From Vineibacter terrae (GTDB taxonomy: Bacteria; Pseudomonadota; Alphaproteobacteria; Reyranellales; Reyranellaceae), in NCBI RefSeq assembly GCF_008039615.1, contig NZ_VDUZ01000002.1:229704-293703 (forward strand): DNA of 64,000 nucleotides, written 5' to 3'. The notes beneath the pieces were generated by a model. That model made no database searches, was not told the DNA's origin, and was given only the letters and a program-made list of their open reading frames with translations. Of this stretch, positions 8,472 to 17,898 are shown in pieces. Positions within the stretch are counted from its first letter, which is position 1; each line of letters begins with the position of its first letter. The position numbers were made by a program, and so were the translations under genes.

Positions 8472-11147
8472 ATGGCACTCAAGGCCGCCGCCGGCGCATT
8501 GCCGGACGTCGACTTCGACAACAGCCCGACCCTGAGCTTCTATCTCTCGGTGGCGCTGATCGCCGGCAGCGTGATCGCGCTGCAGATCGGCATCATGCGC
8601 ATCTTCTCGGTGGGCAGCTGGGCGCATTTCGGCTCGCTGGTGGTGAGCCTGGCGATGTTCGGCTTCGGCCTGACCAGCGCCGTGATGTGCGTGGGCAAGA
8701 CGTGGTTCGAGAAGCGCTGGCGCGGCGCCGTCAAGGCCGCCCTGCTGCTGTTCGGCCCGGTGATGGTGGCGTCGAACCTGATCGCGCAACAGGTGCCGTT
8801 CAACGCCATCTTCCTGGTCTCCGACCCGACGCAGAAATGGCGGCTGTTCGCCAACTTCGTGCTCTACTTCCTGCCCTTCCTGTGCGGCGCCCTCTATCTC
8901 GGCGTCGTGTTCCTGAAGGCGCAGAAGACCTTCAACCGCGTCTACTTCGCCGACCTCGCCGGCTCGGGCGCCTGCGGCCTGCTGTTCCTGCTGGCGATGT
9001 ACGTCCTCAAGCCCGACGACCTGATCGTGGCGCCGTTGCTCTTGTGGCTGGCCGGCACGCTGCTGTGGTTCGTCGCCGTGTCGGACCGCCGCGGCCTGGC
9101 GCAGACCATCATCGTCGCCGCCCTGGCCGTGGCCGGCCACTTCGCGCTGCCGCCGGTGCTGGGCATCCCCAAGCTCGCGGTCAGCGACTACAAGGGCGTC
9201 TCCTATGCCCGCAAGTTCCCCGACGCCAAGCGCGTCTACGAGCGCGCGACACCGTTCGGGTACATGGAGATCTACGACAGCTCCTACCTGCACTTCGCGC
9301 CCGGGCAGTCCGACAACGCCGCCTTCAACCTGAAGGAGATGCCGAGCCGGGCCTATCGCGGCCTGTACATCGACAGCGACGGCCCGAGCGGCATCATCAA
9401 GACGCTGCCGGACACGCAGACCGCCTATTTCCGCTACCTCATGATGTACTACCCGTACGTCCTGAAGAAGAACCCGGAAACCTTCGTCGTGCAGTTCGGC
9501 GGCGGCCTGTCGACTGCCCTCGCGCTGCGCGCCGGCGCCAGCAGCGTCACCGTTGCCGAAGGCAACCCGATGGTGCTCAACGCCTTCCTCACCGATGCCG
9601 AGCTGAAGGCGTTCACCGGCGACATCCTGGGCGACAAGCGGGTCGAGGTCATCGACTACGACGGCCGCCTCTACGCCGCGCGCACCCAGCGCAAGTTCGA
9701 CGTCATCGACCTGGCGCTGGCCGACTCGGCCGGCCTGTCGCAGCCCGGCGGCTTCGCCATCGTCGAGAAGTTCAGCTACACGCGCGAGGCGATGCGCAAC
9801 TACATGCGGGCGCTGAAGCCGGACGGCGTGCTGGCGGTGACCTTGTGGAACAAGGAGGAGCCGCCCAAGTCGGTGCTGAAGCTGTACTCGACCATGGTGG
9901 CGGCGGCGCGCGACGTCGAGGGCCAGGACGTCGCCAACCGCTTCTTCGTCGGCGCCAACTACCTGTCGACCGCCACGGTGCTGTTCAAGAAGGACGGCTT
10001 CACGGCGGCCGAGGTCGAGACTCTGCGCAAGCACACCGCCGCCATGTCGTTCGACGAGATCTACTCGCCGGGCTTCAAGGCCGACCTGTCGCTGCTGGAG
10101 CCGACGCTGCAGGGCTACCACGACCAGTTCTTCTACGAAGGGCCGCCACCCGACCCGACCGGCCCCGGCGCCGAGGAGAAGGAGGCCAGCGATTCGCCGC
10201 CGCCGGGCGCGCCCGCCGACGATAAGCAGGAGGGCGCCAGCGATGCCGGGCCGGCCAGGCCCAAGGTGCCGGCCACCGACCTGGGGCGCCTGTGGTGGCA
10301 CCACCTGATCAACGGCGGCATCGAGAAGGTGGCGGACCGCTACGTCTTCGATTCGCGGATCCTCACCAACCACCAGCCCTACTTCGCCGCCTACATCAAG
10401 GTGCATGACCTGCTGCGCTTCACCGACCGGCTGGAGCTGGTGCAGGACGAGTGGGGCTTCCTGCTGATCTGGGCGACGCTGGCGATCGCCGGGGTCGCGG
10501 CGCTGGCGCTGGTGCTGTTCCCGGTGGTGTTCGGCTGGCGCACGATCTTCAGCCGCTACCCCGGCAAGTTCGGCGCCATGATCTACTTCCTGTGCCTGGG
10601 GCTGGGCTACATCGTGACCGAGGTCGGCCTGATCAGCCACTTCATGCTGGCCCTGAGCAACGCCACGGTCTCGGCCTCGGTGCTGATCACCGGCATGCTG
10701 GTCTTCTCCGGGCTGGGCAGCTTCATGTCCGAACGGTTCCTGGACCGCACGCGCAGCTTCATGCCCAAGGTGTTCCTGGCGATCGGCGCGCTGCTGATCG
10801 GCTATGGCTTTCTGCTCGACCCGGTGCTGGATGCCATCGGCACGCTGCCCTACCTGGTGCGCATCGCCGCCTGCTTGGCGATCATCTTCCCGCCGGCCTT
10901 CCTGATGGGCTTCCCCATGCCCACGGGCATGACCATGCTGGGCCGGCTGGGCAAGGACCACATGTTCCTGTGGGCCTGGGGCATCAACGGCTCGTTCTCG
11001 GTGCTGGGCGCCGCCCTGGTGCCGGTCGTGGCCACCTCGTTCGGCCTGCCGGCCGTGCTGATGGTGGGCGGCATCGCCTACCTGGTGGCCATCCCCGCGT
11101 TCTTCCGCGTCCTGCTGCCCCTGCCGGGCAAGCCGGTCGCAGCGTAG
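8472..11147 (+). CDS. Large membrane protein with spermidine synthase-like domain
   Basis: 891 residues in three parts. N-terminal membrane region with about six helices (residues ~20-220). Soluble Rossmann-like domain (~290-520) resembling polyamine aminopropyltransferases, with VVQFGGGLSTALALRAGA as the nucleotide-loop region, VAEGNP as the acidic strand end and FDVIDLALADSAGL. After a Pro/Asp/Glu-rich linker (~555-600) comes a C-terminal membrane region of six or more helices (~660-885). Such proteins are annotated as spermidine synthase-like or as MFS-type/PIMT-like fusions; the substrate is unknown and true synthase activity is doubtful. Followed after 6 bp by two hydrolase-like genes, probably one operon. 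Confidence 0.75.
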   Translation: MALKAAAGALPDVDFDNSPTLSFYLSVALIAGSVIALQIGIMRIFSVGSWAHFGSLVVSLAMFGFGLTSAVMCVGKTWFEKRWRGAVKAALLLFGPVMVASNLIAQQVPFNAIFLVSDPTQKWRLFANFVLYFLPFLCGALYLGVVFLKAQKTFNRVYFADLAGSGACGLLFLLAMYVLKPDDLIVAPLLLWLAGTLLWFVAVSDRRGLAQTIIVAALAVAGHFALPPVLGIPKLAVSDYKGVSYARKFPDAKRVYERATPFGYMEIYDSSYLHFAPGQSDNAAFNLKEMPSRAYRGLYIDSDGPSGIIKTLPDTQTAYFRYLMMYYPYVLKKNPETFVVQFGGGLSTALALRAGASSVTVAEGNPMVLNAFLTDAELKAFTGDILGDKRVEVIDYDGRLYAARTQRKFDVIDLALADSAGLSQPGGFAIVEKFSYTREAMRNYMRALKPDGVLAVTLWNKEEPPKSVLKLYSTMVAAARDVEGQDVANRFFVGANYLSTATVLFKKDGFTAAEVETLRKHTAAMSFDEIYSPGFKADLSLLEPTLQGYHDQFFYEGPPPDPTGPGAEEKEASDSPPPGAPADDKQEGASDAGPARPKVPATDLGRLWWHHLINGGIEKVADRYVFDSRILTNHQPYFAAYIKVHDLLRFTDRLELVQDEWGFLLIWATLAIAGVAALALVLFPVVFGWRTIFSRYPGKFGAMIYFLCLGLGYIVTEVGLISHFMLALSNATVSASVLITGMLVFSGLGSFMSERFLDRTRSFMPKVFLAIGALLIGYGFLLDPVLDAIGTLPYLVRIAACLAIIFPPAFLMGFPMPTGMTMLGRLGKDHMFLWAWGINGSFSVLGAALVPVVATSFGLPAVLMVGGIAYLVAIPAFFRVLLPLPGKPVAA

Positions 11148-11153
11148 GGCGCG

Positions 11154-12335
11154 ATGCCGGGGGGACCGCGGGCGATCCTGGATCGACGCGGCCTTGTGCG
11201 CCTGCTGATCGGGCTGGCGGCATTGCCCGCCAGCGCGCTCGCGGCGCCGCCGACCAAGACGCCGTCGCGCTCGAAGGCGCCCACCGGCCCCAAGCCGGCT
11301 TCTGCCAGGCCCAAGCCGCCACCACCGGCGCCGGCGCCGCCGCGCCAGGCGATCACCCGCATCCTGCCGTTCCGCACCGCGCCCTTTCCCTATCGCGGCC
11401 CGGGCGAGGACGGCCGCTCGCCGTTCTTCAACGTCGCGCAAGGCAGGCGGCGCGGCCGCAGCATGGCCAGCGGCGAGGTCCTGTGGGAGGACACCACCTA
11501 CGCCGATGCCGGCGTGCTGCTGCACGTGCCGGCATCGTTCGACCCGCGCAAGCCGGTGCGGCTGGTCGTGTTCTTCCATGGCCACGGCAGCTCCATTGAC
11601 CGCGTGGTGTCGGACATGGAGATCGTGCGGCAGGTCACGCAGGCCGACATCAACGCCGTGCTGATCGCGCCGCAGTTCGCACGCCTGGCCGCCGACTCCA
11701 GCGCCGGCAAGTTCTGGCAGCCCGGCGCGCTGGCGCGCTTCCTGGAGGAGGCGGCGGTGCGCCTGACCGACGCGGCGTCCGTCAATGCCGCCGACCGGCC
11801 GGTCGTCGCGGCGGCGCTGCGCGCCGCGCCGGTGATCCTGGTGGCCTTCAGCGGCGGCTACAAGCCGGCGGCCTTCGTGCTCGACCGCGGCGGCGCCACC
11901 GGCCGGATCGTGGGGGTGCTGCTGCTGGATGCGCTCTATGACGAGGAGGACCGCTACGCCCGCTGGTTCGGGGCGGCGCGCCGGCGCGGCTTCCTGGTGA
12001 GCCTGTACACCGACTCGACCGCGCCGCGGCAGGCCATCCTGATCGACAGGCTGCGCCAGCGCGGCGTCGGCATCGGCACCGCCCTGCCGGCCACGGTGCA
12101 GGCAGGCACCGCTGCCTTCGTGCCCTGCGGCTCGATCATGCGGCATGGCCGGTTCGTGCTGGACGGGCCGCCGCACGATCCGATGCGTGTCGTGCTGACG
12201 GCGACGCGTCCGCCGCCACTGCCGCCCAAGCCGCCGGTCGCCACCAAGCCGGCCGCGGGCAAGCCGCCGGCCACGACCAGCAAGGCGCGCCCGCCCGTCA
12301 AGAGACCTGCGGCGGCAAAGCCCCGGTCACGGTAG
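11154..12335 (+). CDS. Exported alpha/beta-hydrolase-like protein (tandem paralogue 1)
   Basis: 393 residues. Signal peptide (LVRLLIGLAALPASALA, cut near residue 30), a Pro/Lys/Ala-rich segment to ~65, a globular domain 66-345, and another Pro/Lys/Ala-rich tail from ~350. The domain has FFHGHG (141-145), the oxyanion-type strand of alpha/beta hydrolases, IAPQ (171-174), and VAFSGGYKPAA (230-240) where the nucleophile elbow would lie. A canonical GxSxG is absent; Ser233 in FSGGY is the best nucleophile candidate, with Asp259 in LLLDALYDEE. The next gene is a clear paralogue. The basic Pro-rich tails suggest binding to the cell envelope. Enzymatic role unproven. Confidence 0.68.
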   Translation: MPGGPRAILDRRGLVRLLIGLAALPASALAAPPTKTPSRSKAPTGPKPASARPKPPPPAPAPPRQAITRILPFRTAPFPYRGPGEDGRSPFFNVAQGRRRGRSMASGEVLWEDTTYADAGVLLHVPASFDPRKPVRLVVFFHGHGSSIDRVVSDMEIVRQVTQADINAVLIAPQFARLAADSSAGKFWQPGALARFLEEAAVRLTDAASVNAADRPVVAAALRAAPVILVAFSGGYKPAAFVLDRGGATGRIVGVLLLDALYDEEDRYARWFGAARRRGFLVSLYTDSTAPRQAILIDRLRQRGVGIGTALPATVQAGTAAFVPCGSIMRHGRFVLDGPPHDPMRVVLTATRPPPLPPKPPVATKPAAGKPPATTSKARPPVKRPAAAKPRSR

Positions 12336-12342
12336 GCGCGCC

Positions 12343-13239
12343 ATGGATGAGAGCGATTTCGTCGGCGCGCTGGTTCCGGGACATCCCTGGCCACGCATCG
12401 AGGTGCTGCGGCACGGGCCGTTCCCCTGCCCCGGCGTCGAGGGCCCTGACGGCGTGTTCGGCGATGCGCGCACGCTGCTGCATGTGACGCCGCGCTTCGA
12501 CCCGGCCCGGCCGTTCGTGGCGATCGCCTTCCTGCACGGCTGGTGCGCCACCCTGACCCGGCGCATCGGCGGGCACCGCTATCACGTCGTCGAGTCCTAT
12601 CGCCTGATCGAGCAGGTCGACGCCGCCGGCCTCAACGCCGTCGTGGTCGCGCCGCAGCTGGCGCGCGATGCCGACACGGCCATCGCCGCGATGCCGGGCC
12701 ATCCCGGCGGGTTCGCCGTGCCCGGCGCCTTCGCACGCTATCTCGACGAGGCGCTGACGCAGATCGCGCAGCGACGCGGCGACGGCGTCGATGCCTACCG
12801 GCGCGCGCCGCTCCTGCTGATGTCGTTCAGCGGCGGCTATCGCGCCGCGGCCAAGGTGCTGACGGTGGGCGGCGTCGCCGATCGCCTGATCGGGTTCATC
12901 GGCCTGGACACGATCTACGGCGAGACCGACGCGTTCGCCGCGTGGTTCGCGGCCCATCACCGCCACGCCTTCATCGCCGCCGTCTATACCGGCGGACGGG
13001 AGCATGCGCATGCGTCGGCGGGTGTGACACAGGCGCTGGCCCGCTCGCTTGGCGCCCTGGGGCTGGCCGGCGTGCGCGTCAGCGACACGCTGCCGCGACG
13101 CCTGCGCGCCGGCGTCGCCGCTTTCCGCCATGTAGGCGATCCGAGCCTGCATCTCGACCTCGTCGCCGACGGCTGGCCGCGCTTCGATCGCCCGGTCCGG
13201 CGATTGCTGGCACGCGTGGCCGGATTCGGCGGCGTGTAG
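12343..13239 (+). CDS. Alpha/beta-hydrolase-like protein (tandem paralogue 2)
   Basis: 298 residues, 7 bp after its paralogue and probably co-transcribed. Shares FLHGW (63-67), NAVVVAPQ (98-105), MSFSGGYRAAA (160-170) and a GLDTIYGETDAFAAWF segment (187-202) with the upstream gene, but has no signal peptide and no Pro-rich tails, so it is predicted to be cytoplasmic. Ser163 in FSGGY and Asp189 are candidate catalytic residues. Duplication followed by relocation of one copy is the simple reading. Substrate unknown. Confidence 0.65.
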   Translation: MDESDFVGALVPGHPWPRIEVLRHGPFPCPGVEGPDGVFGDARTLLHVTPRFDPARPFVAIAFLHGWCATLTRRIGGHRYHVVESYRLIEQVDAAGLNAVVVAPQLARDADTAIAAMPGHPGGFAVPGAFARYLDEALTQIAQRRGDGVDAYRRAPLLLMSFSGGYRAAAKVLTVGGVADRLIGFIGLDTIYGETDAFAAWFAAHHRHAFIAAVYTGGREHAHASAGVTQALARSLGALGLAGVRVSDTLPRRLRAGVAAFRHVGDPSLHLDLVADGWPRFDRPVRRLLARVAGFGGV

Positions 13240-13247
13240 AGCTGGCC

Positions 13248-13781
13248 TCACAGCAGCAGCTTGCCCTCGTGCACGAGCAGCCAGCGCTTGGTCTCGACGC
13301 TGCCGCGGCCGGAGTAGCCCACCATGCGGTTGCCGGCGCCCAGCACGCGATGGCACGGGATGATGAGCGGGATCGGATTGGAGCCGCAGGCCGTGCCCAC
13401 GGCGCGCGCGACGCCGCCGACCGCATCGGCCATCTCGCCGTAGGTCATGGTCTGGCCGTAGGGGATGTCGCACATCAGCCGCCAGATGTCGCGCTCGAAG
13501 GGCGAGCCGGCAGGTGCCAGCGGCAGATCGAAGACCTTCAAGCGCCCAGCGAAATAGGCGACAAGCTGCTGCCGCGCCTCGGCCAGCAGGCCGCTTGCGG
13601 CAACGGCGTCGGCTGTGTCATCGACCCAGCGCACGGCGATGATGGCATCGGAGGTGGCCTCGATCTCGAGGCCACCCACCGGGCTGCCGACGCGCACGCG
13701 CTGCGTGCCGGCAGCGACGTCGATCTGTGGCGCGGGCTGCAGCACTGTCGGTGCCGCAGGGCGATCCGGAAGCGATGTCAT
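13248..13781 (-). CDS. ogt: Methylated-DNA--protein-cysteine methyltransferase
   Basis: 177 residues. C-terminal active-site domain with DIWRLMCDIPYGQTMTYGEMA (helix-turn-helix region; Arg-finger ARAVGTACGSN) and the suicide motif IPCHRV (141-146, acceptor Cys143), then GYSGRGSVETKRWLL. The N-terminal domain is short. It removes alkyl groups from O6-alkylguanine in DNA onto Cys143, irreversibly. No Ada-type regulatory domain, hence Ogt-like. Convergent with the hydrolase gene before it and divergent from the next. Confidence 0.94.
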   Translation of the reverse strand: MTSLPDRPAAPTVLQPAPQIDVAAGTQRVRVGSPVGGLEIEATSDAIIAVRWVDDTADAVAASGLLAEARQQLVAYFAGRLKVFDLPLAPAGSPFERDIWRLMCDIPYGQTMTYGEMADAVGGVARAVGTACGSNPIPLIIPCHRVLGAGNRMVGYSGRGSVETKRWLLVHEGKLLL

Positions 13782-13844
13782 GCCACAACGCTAGCTTGGA
13801 CGGTCGCGATTTGCCAACATGGCCGCGACAGGAGATGAGGAGTC

Positions 13845-15239
13845 ATGGCCGGCGCAGACACGCCCTTTCGAATCGGCCGACGCAGCGTGGTGGCCGCGGG
13901 CTTCGCAGCCGCGGTCGCAGGCACGGCGCAGGCGCAGCAACGCCAGCAGCAGCGCGGCGCACCGCCGGCGTCGCAGCTGCCGGCGGTTGTGTTCGTGCAC
14001 GGCAACGGCGACACCGCGGCATTGTGGCATACCACGATCTGGCGTTTTGAATCCAACGGCTGGCCGCGCAACCTGCTGCAGGCCATCGACTTCAGCTATC
14101 CCACCGCCCGCAGCGACGATTCGCGGCCGCAGCCCTTCCGCTCGTCGACCAGCGACCAGCGCGAGGAGCTGGCCGCCTTCGTGAAGAAGGCGCTGGCGGA
14201 GACGCGGCGGCGCAAGGTGGTGCTGATCGGCAGCTCGCGCGGCGGCAACCCGATCCGCAACTTTCTCAAGAACGGCGGCGGCGCCGAGGTCACGTCGCAT
14301 GCCGTGCTGTGCGGCTGCACCAACCACGGCGTGATCATCTCGGACACGGTGCTCAAGGGCAGCGAGTTCAACGGCGCGGCGCCGTTCCTGCGCCAGCTCA
14401 ACGACGGGCCGACGGAAACCGTGCCCGGCGTGGCCTTCCTGACCCTGCGCAGCGACAAGCTCGACAAGTACGCCCAGCCCGACGGCCAGTTCATCGGCAT
14501 GCCCGGCAAGCCGACCGGCATCTCCTACGACGCGCCGGCGCTGAAGGGTGCCACCAACCTGGTGCTGCCCGGCCTCGACCATCGCGAGATCGCCTTCGAC
14601 AAGCTGGCGTTCCAGAAGACGTACGAGTTCATCATCGGGCGTCCGCCCACGACGCTGTTCATCGCGCCGGAGCGCGAGCCGGTGCTGAACGGGCGTGTCA
14701 CGGGCGTCGCCGACGAAGGCGTCTACACCAACCTGCCGGTGACGGGCACCACGGTCGAGGTCTGGGAGGTCGACGGCCGCACCGGCGAGCGCAAGACCTT
14801 GGGGCCGGTGCATCGCCGCACGACCGGTGCCGACGGCGTCTGGGGGCCGTTCAAGGGCCGCCAGGATGCCTACTATGAGTTCGTGATCGCCGTCAGCGGC
14901 AGCCCCATCACGCATATCTACCGTTCGCCCTTCCTGCGCTCCAGCGACGTGATCCACCTGCGCCCGGGCGTGTTCGGCAAGGACGACGACAAGGCCGGCG
15001 CGGTCGTCGTCATGACCCGCCCGCGCGGCTATTTCGGCCACGGGCGCGACAAGTTCACGCTCGACGGCAAGGTGCCCTCCGGCATCAACGAGGGCGTGCC
15101 CGGCACCTCGACCGGCAAGCTGCTGCTGCCGGAAGGGCCGGCCCGCACCGTGGTCGCGGCGTTCAACCTCGAGACCATCCCGACGCGGACCTGGCCGGTG
15201 AAGGACAACCGGCTGGTGCTGGCCGAATTCCACAATTGA
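13845..15239 (+). CDS. Exported alpha/beta hydrolase
   Basis: 464 residues. Tat-like signal (FRIGRRSVVAAGFAAAVAG; twin Arg at 12-13, cut near AQA at 28-30), then an alpha/beta hydrolase core with VVFVHGNGD (48-56) and nucleophile elbow GSSRGG (129-134, Ser131). His592-type residues cannot be assigned with certainty, but GLDHRE near 248 is a good catalytic-His candidate. The C-terminal ~190 residues form an extra beta-rich domain (VTGVADEG..., TTVEVWEVDG), as in some secreted lipases or twin-domain esterases. Folded export to the periplasm is predicted. Substrate unknown. Confidence 0.72.
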   Translation: MAGADTPFRIGRRSVVAAGFAAAVAGTAQAQQRQQQRGAPPASQLPAVVFVHGNGDTAALWHTTIWRFESNGWPRNLLQAIDFSYPTARSDDSRPQPFRSSTSDQREELAAFVKKALAETRRRKVVLIGSSRGGNPIRNFLKNGGGAEVTSHAVLCGCTNHGVIISDTVLKGSEFNGAAPFLRQLNDGPTETVPGVAFLTLRSDKLDKYAQPDGQFIGMPGKPTGISYDAPALKGATNLVLPGLDHREIAFDKLAFQKTYEFIIGRPPTTLFIAPEREPVLNGRVTGVADEGVYTNLPVTGTTVEVWEVDGRTGERKTLGPVHRRTTGADGVWGPFKGRQDAYYEFVIAVSGSPITHIYRSPFLRSSDVIHLRPGVFGKDDDKAGAVVVMTRPRGYFGHGRDKFTLDGKVPSGINEGVPGTSTGKLLLPEGPARTVVAAFNLETIPTRTWPVKDNRLVLAEFHN

Positions 15240-15304
15240 CCGCGGCATCTGCCTGCTGCGCGGCCGAGCTCGAGCCGGTCGTCCCATCGCCCTGCCTCAA
15301 TCAT

Positions 15305-15323
15305 GATAATGATTCGCAATTGC
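15305..15323 (+). promoter_or_regulatory. Fur-box-like site upstream of the haem operon
   Basis: GATAATGATTCGCAATTGC matches 13 of 19 positions of the classical Fur consensus, including its first nine (GATAATGAT). It lies 113 bp before the receptor start, in an otherwise GC-rich region, where an iron-responsive promoter is expected. Binding by Fur, or by Irr/RirA in an alphaproteobacterium, would repress the operon when iron is plentiful. Read directly from sequence; the regulator is inferred. Confidence 0.62.
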
Positions 15324-15435
15324 ATTGATTTGCCGACAGCCGTCTGCTAGAGCCGAAGCAGAGCCAGCCGGGAAACCTTCCCGCCAGCCAAGTCGGCGCC
15401 AGAACGGCGCCACGCGACAAGGTTGGGGTTCGGGG

Positions 15436-17460
15436 ATGGCGCGGTGTGGTTCGGCCGTGGTGATGGTGATGGCGGCAATGTCGGCCAGCGAAGCGCTTGG
15501 GCAGATGACGCCGTCCGGCATGCCGGACCAGGCGCAGGTGCCGATCGCGCCGCTCGATCCGATCACCGTGACCGGCACGCGCACCGAGCGCAGCCTCTAC
15601 GATGTGCCCGGCTCGGCCTCGACCGTCACCAGGCAGACCGTGGACCAGCGCCAGCCGCAGCGGCTGGATGACCTGCTGCGCGACCTTCCCGGCGTGGAGA
15701 TCAGCGGCGGCCCGCGGCCCGGCGCCGGCGAGCCCAATGTGCGCGGCCTCGAGGGCGAGCGGGTGCTGATCCGCCTCGACGGCGCGCGGCAGGACTTCCA
15801 GTCGGGCCACAAAGGCCGCATCTTCCTGGACCCCGACCTGATCAAGCAGGTCGACGTCGTGCGCGGCCCCAACTCGGTGCTGTACGGGTCGGGCGCGCTG
15901 GCCGGCGTGATCAACATCACGATGCGGGACGCCACCGATTTCCTGCGCCCCGGCGAAAAGGCCGGCTACCGCGTCAAGACGGGCTTCCAGTCGGTCAACG
16001 ACATGGTGATGGCGCAGGTCGTGGGCTTCGCCAATGTCGCCGGCTTCGACTTGCTGGGCGGGCTGACCTATCGCAACAGCGGCGACTACTCGTTCGGCGG
16101 CAAGGGCCACCTCGCCAACTCGGGCGCCGAGGTGGTGAGCGGCCTGGTCAAGGGCGGCTACACCTTCCAGCCGGGGCAGCGGCTGGGCCTGTCGCTGATC
16201 GCCTTCGACGACCGCGACATCTCGACGACGGCGCCCAACACCGCCGCCACGACGGCGCCGGCCGACCGCACCACCCAGCAGCTCACCGGGTCGGTCACCT
16301 ACGACCATCGTGATCCCAACCTGCCCTGGCTCGACCTGAAGGCGGTCGCCTATCACAACCGCGTCTACATCCGCGAGAAGCTGCTGCGGCCGTCGCCGTT
16401 CACCGGCCCGCGCCTGGATGAGACGGCGATGCGCACTTCAGGCACCGACGTGCAGAACACCAGCCGGTTCGCCATATCGGATGCTGTGGCGGTGGCGCTG
16501 ACCTACGGCGTCGACGGCCGGGTGGAGTCGACCGACGGCGAGCGCAACAACGTGCCGCGTCCGGAGTTCCCCGACGCGCATGGGCGGGTCGCCGGCGCCT
16601 TCGTGCAGCCCGAGATCCGGTTGTGGGACAGCGTCAGCCTGACCCCGGGGCTGCGCTTCGACTACTACTACCGCAAGCCCGATTCAGCGGCCGTCGGCCC
16701 GTCGCTGTCTGAATCGCGTGTCTCGCCGCGGATCGGCGTGCAGTGGGATGCCACCAAGTGGTTCTCGGCCTATGCGCTCTACGCCGAGGCCTTCCGCGCG
16801 CCGTCGCTGTCGGAGCTCTACGTCTCGGGCACGCATTTTCCCGGCAACCGCTTCATCCCCAATCCCAACCTGAAGCCGGAGATCGGCAAGAACAAGGAAG
16901 TCGGCGTCACCCTGAAGCTCGACGACGCGGTGCAGCCCGGCGACAAGCTGCGCTTCCGGGTCTCGGGCTTCCACACCAATTACCGCGACTTCATCGACCT
17001 CATTGTCACCGCCACGACCACGACGCCGGTCAACGTCACCCGCGCCACCATCTGGGGCGTGGAGCTCGAAGGCGGCTACATGAGCGGCAACTGGTTCGGC
17101 ACGCTGGGCGCATCGATCATCCGCGGCGACAACAAGTCGACGCACCAGCCGCTGGCCTCGATCCCGGGCGACAAGGTGGCGCTCACCGTCGGCTATCAGT
17201 TCCCGGAATGGGATCTCGTGATCGGCGGCCGCAGCAAGCTCGTGGCAGCGCAGAACCGCGTGCCCACCGGGGTCCGCAAGACCGACGGTTATGCCCTGTT
17301 CGACCTGTTCCTGAGCTGGCAGCCGTCGGACGGTCCGTTGCGCGGCGCCCGCTTCGATCTCGGCATCGATAACCTGACCGACAAGCGCTACCGCGACCAT
17401 CTCACCCCGAACCTGGATCCCGGCCGCAATTTCAAGCTGGCCGCAAGCTTCCAGTTCTAG
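15436..17460 (+). CDS. TonB-dependent haem receptor
   Basis: 674 residues. Signal peptide, then a TonB-box-like [10 protein letters not shown], a plug domain ([12 protein letters not shown] ... [16 protein letters not shown] ... [23 protein letters not shown]) and a beta-barrel ending in Phe (LAASFQF). The barrel has the haem-receptor boxes [10 protein letters not shown] and NPNLKPE on either side of a His-containing loop (SGTHFPGN), the signature of HmuR/HemR/BhuR-type receptors. It binds haem or haemoproteins at the surface and imports haem with TonB energy. ATG 15436 is preferred; the longer frame has no signal peptide at its end. First gene of the haem operon. Confidence 0.93.
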   Translation: MARCGSAVVMVMAAMSASEALGQMTPSGMPDQAQVPIAPLDPITVTGTRTERSLYDVPGSASTVTRQTVDQRQPQRLDDLLRDLPGVEISGGPRPGAGEPNVRGLEGERVLIRLDGARQDFQSGHKGRIFLDPDLIKQVDVVRGPNSVLYGSGALAGVINITMRDATDFLRPGEKAGYRVKTGFQSVNDMVMAQVVGFANVAGFDLLGGLTYRNSGDYSFGGKGHLANSGAEVVSGLVKGGYTFQPGQRLGLSLIAFDDRDISTTAPNTAATTAPADRTTQQLTGSVTYDHRDPNLPWLDLKAVAYHNRVYIREKLLRPSPFTGPRLDETAMRTSGTDVQNTSRFAISDAVAVALTYGVDGRVESTDGERNNVPRPEFPDAHGRVAGAFVQPEIRLWDSVSLTPGLRFDYYYRKPDSAAVGPSLSESRVSPRIGVQWDATKWFSAYALYAEAFRAPSLSELYVSGTHFPGNRFIPNPNLKPEIGKNKEVGVTLKLDDAVQPGDKLRFRVSGFHTNYRDFIDLIVTATTTTPVNVTRATIWGVELEGGYMSGNWFGTLGASIIRGDNKSTHQPLASIPGDKVALTVGYQFPEWDLVIGGRSKLVAAQNRVPTGVRKTDGYALFDLFLSWQPSDGPLRGARFDLGIDNLTDKRYRDHLTPNLDPGRNFKLAASFQF

Positions 17461-17575
17461 GCCGACGGACGCACGGAGAACCACCATGCACGCAGGCGAC
17501 CGGCAACCGGAGCTCTCCCTCAGAGGCCGCGCCGCACGCATGGATGCGCAAGACTCGCATCGAGAGGACGACAGC

Positions 17576-17776
17576 ATGCACCAGGGCAACCCGCCCATGA
17601 GCGCGCCGCCATCGCGTGGCGGCGGCTATCAGGGACGCCCGCCGCGGGCGCCGCAGATCCGACGCATCGGCAGCCGCGAGCTGATGGGCCCCAGCGGCCA
17701 GCTCATCATCCGGCATGCCGGCGACGACTACCGCCTGCGCGTCACCAGCAAGGGCAAGCTGATCCTCACCAAGTAG
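17576..17776 (+). CDS. hemP: Haemin uptake protein HemP
   Basis: About 66 residues. The C-terminal ~40 residues are the HemP domain: [16 protein letters not shown], then [17 protein letters not shown] at the very end. The N-terminus is Pro/Gly-rich and not conserved. HemP is a small cytoplasmic protein of haem operons; in Bradyrhizobium and Burkholderia relatives it activates transcription of the receptor. ATG 17576 is chosen for GAGAGGA upstream; an ATG at 17597 is also possible and the frame runs open to 17486. Confidence 0.9.
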   Translation: MHQGNPPMSAPPSRGGGYQGRPPRAPQIRRIGSRELMGPSGQLIIRHAGDDYRLRVTSKGKLILTK

Positions 17777-17898
17777 TTCCCGAGGTCCGCAAGCGGCCGA
17801 CATCCCTTGCCGGTCGCGTGGCCAGTCAGCCAGGTCGCCGCACATTTGCTTCCTCTCGCGGCACCCAGCCAGCCCGCCACGAATTCCAGGAGATCACC

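Noticed and set aside
8325..12176. A very long minus-strand open frame (over 1,200 codons) across 8.3-12.2 kb, and others like it opposite liv and cas genes
   Set aside because: Low-complexity His/Gln/Arg/Ala/Gly-rich translation typical of the antisense of GC-rich genes; the plus-strand genes there have clear domains and ribosome sites.
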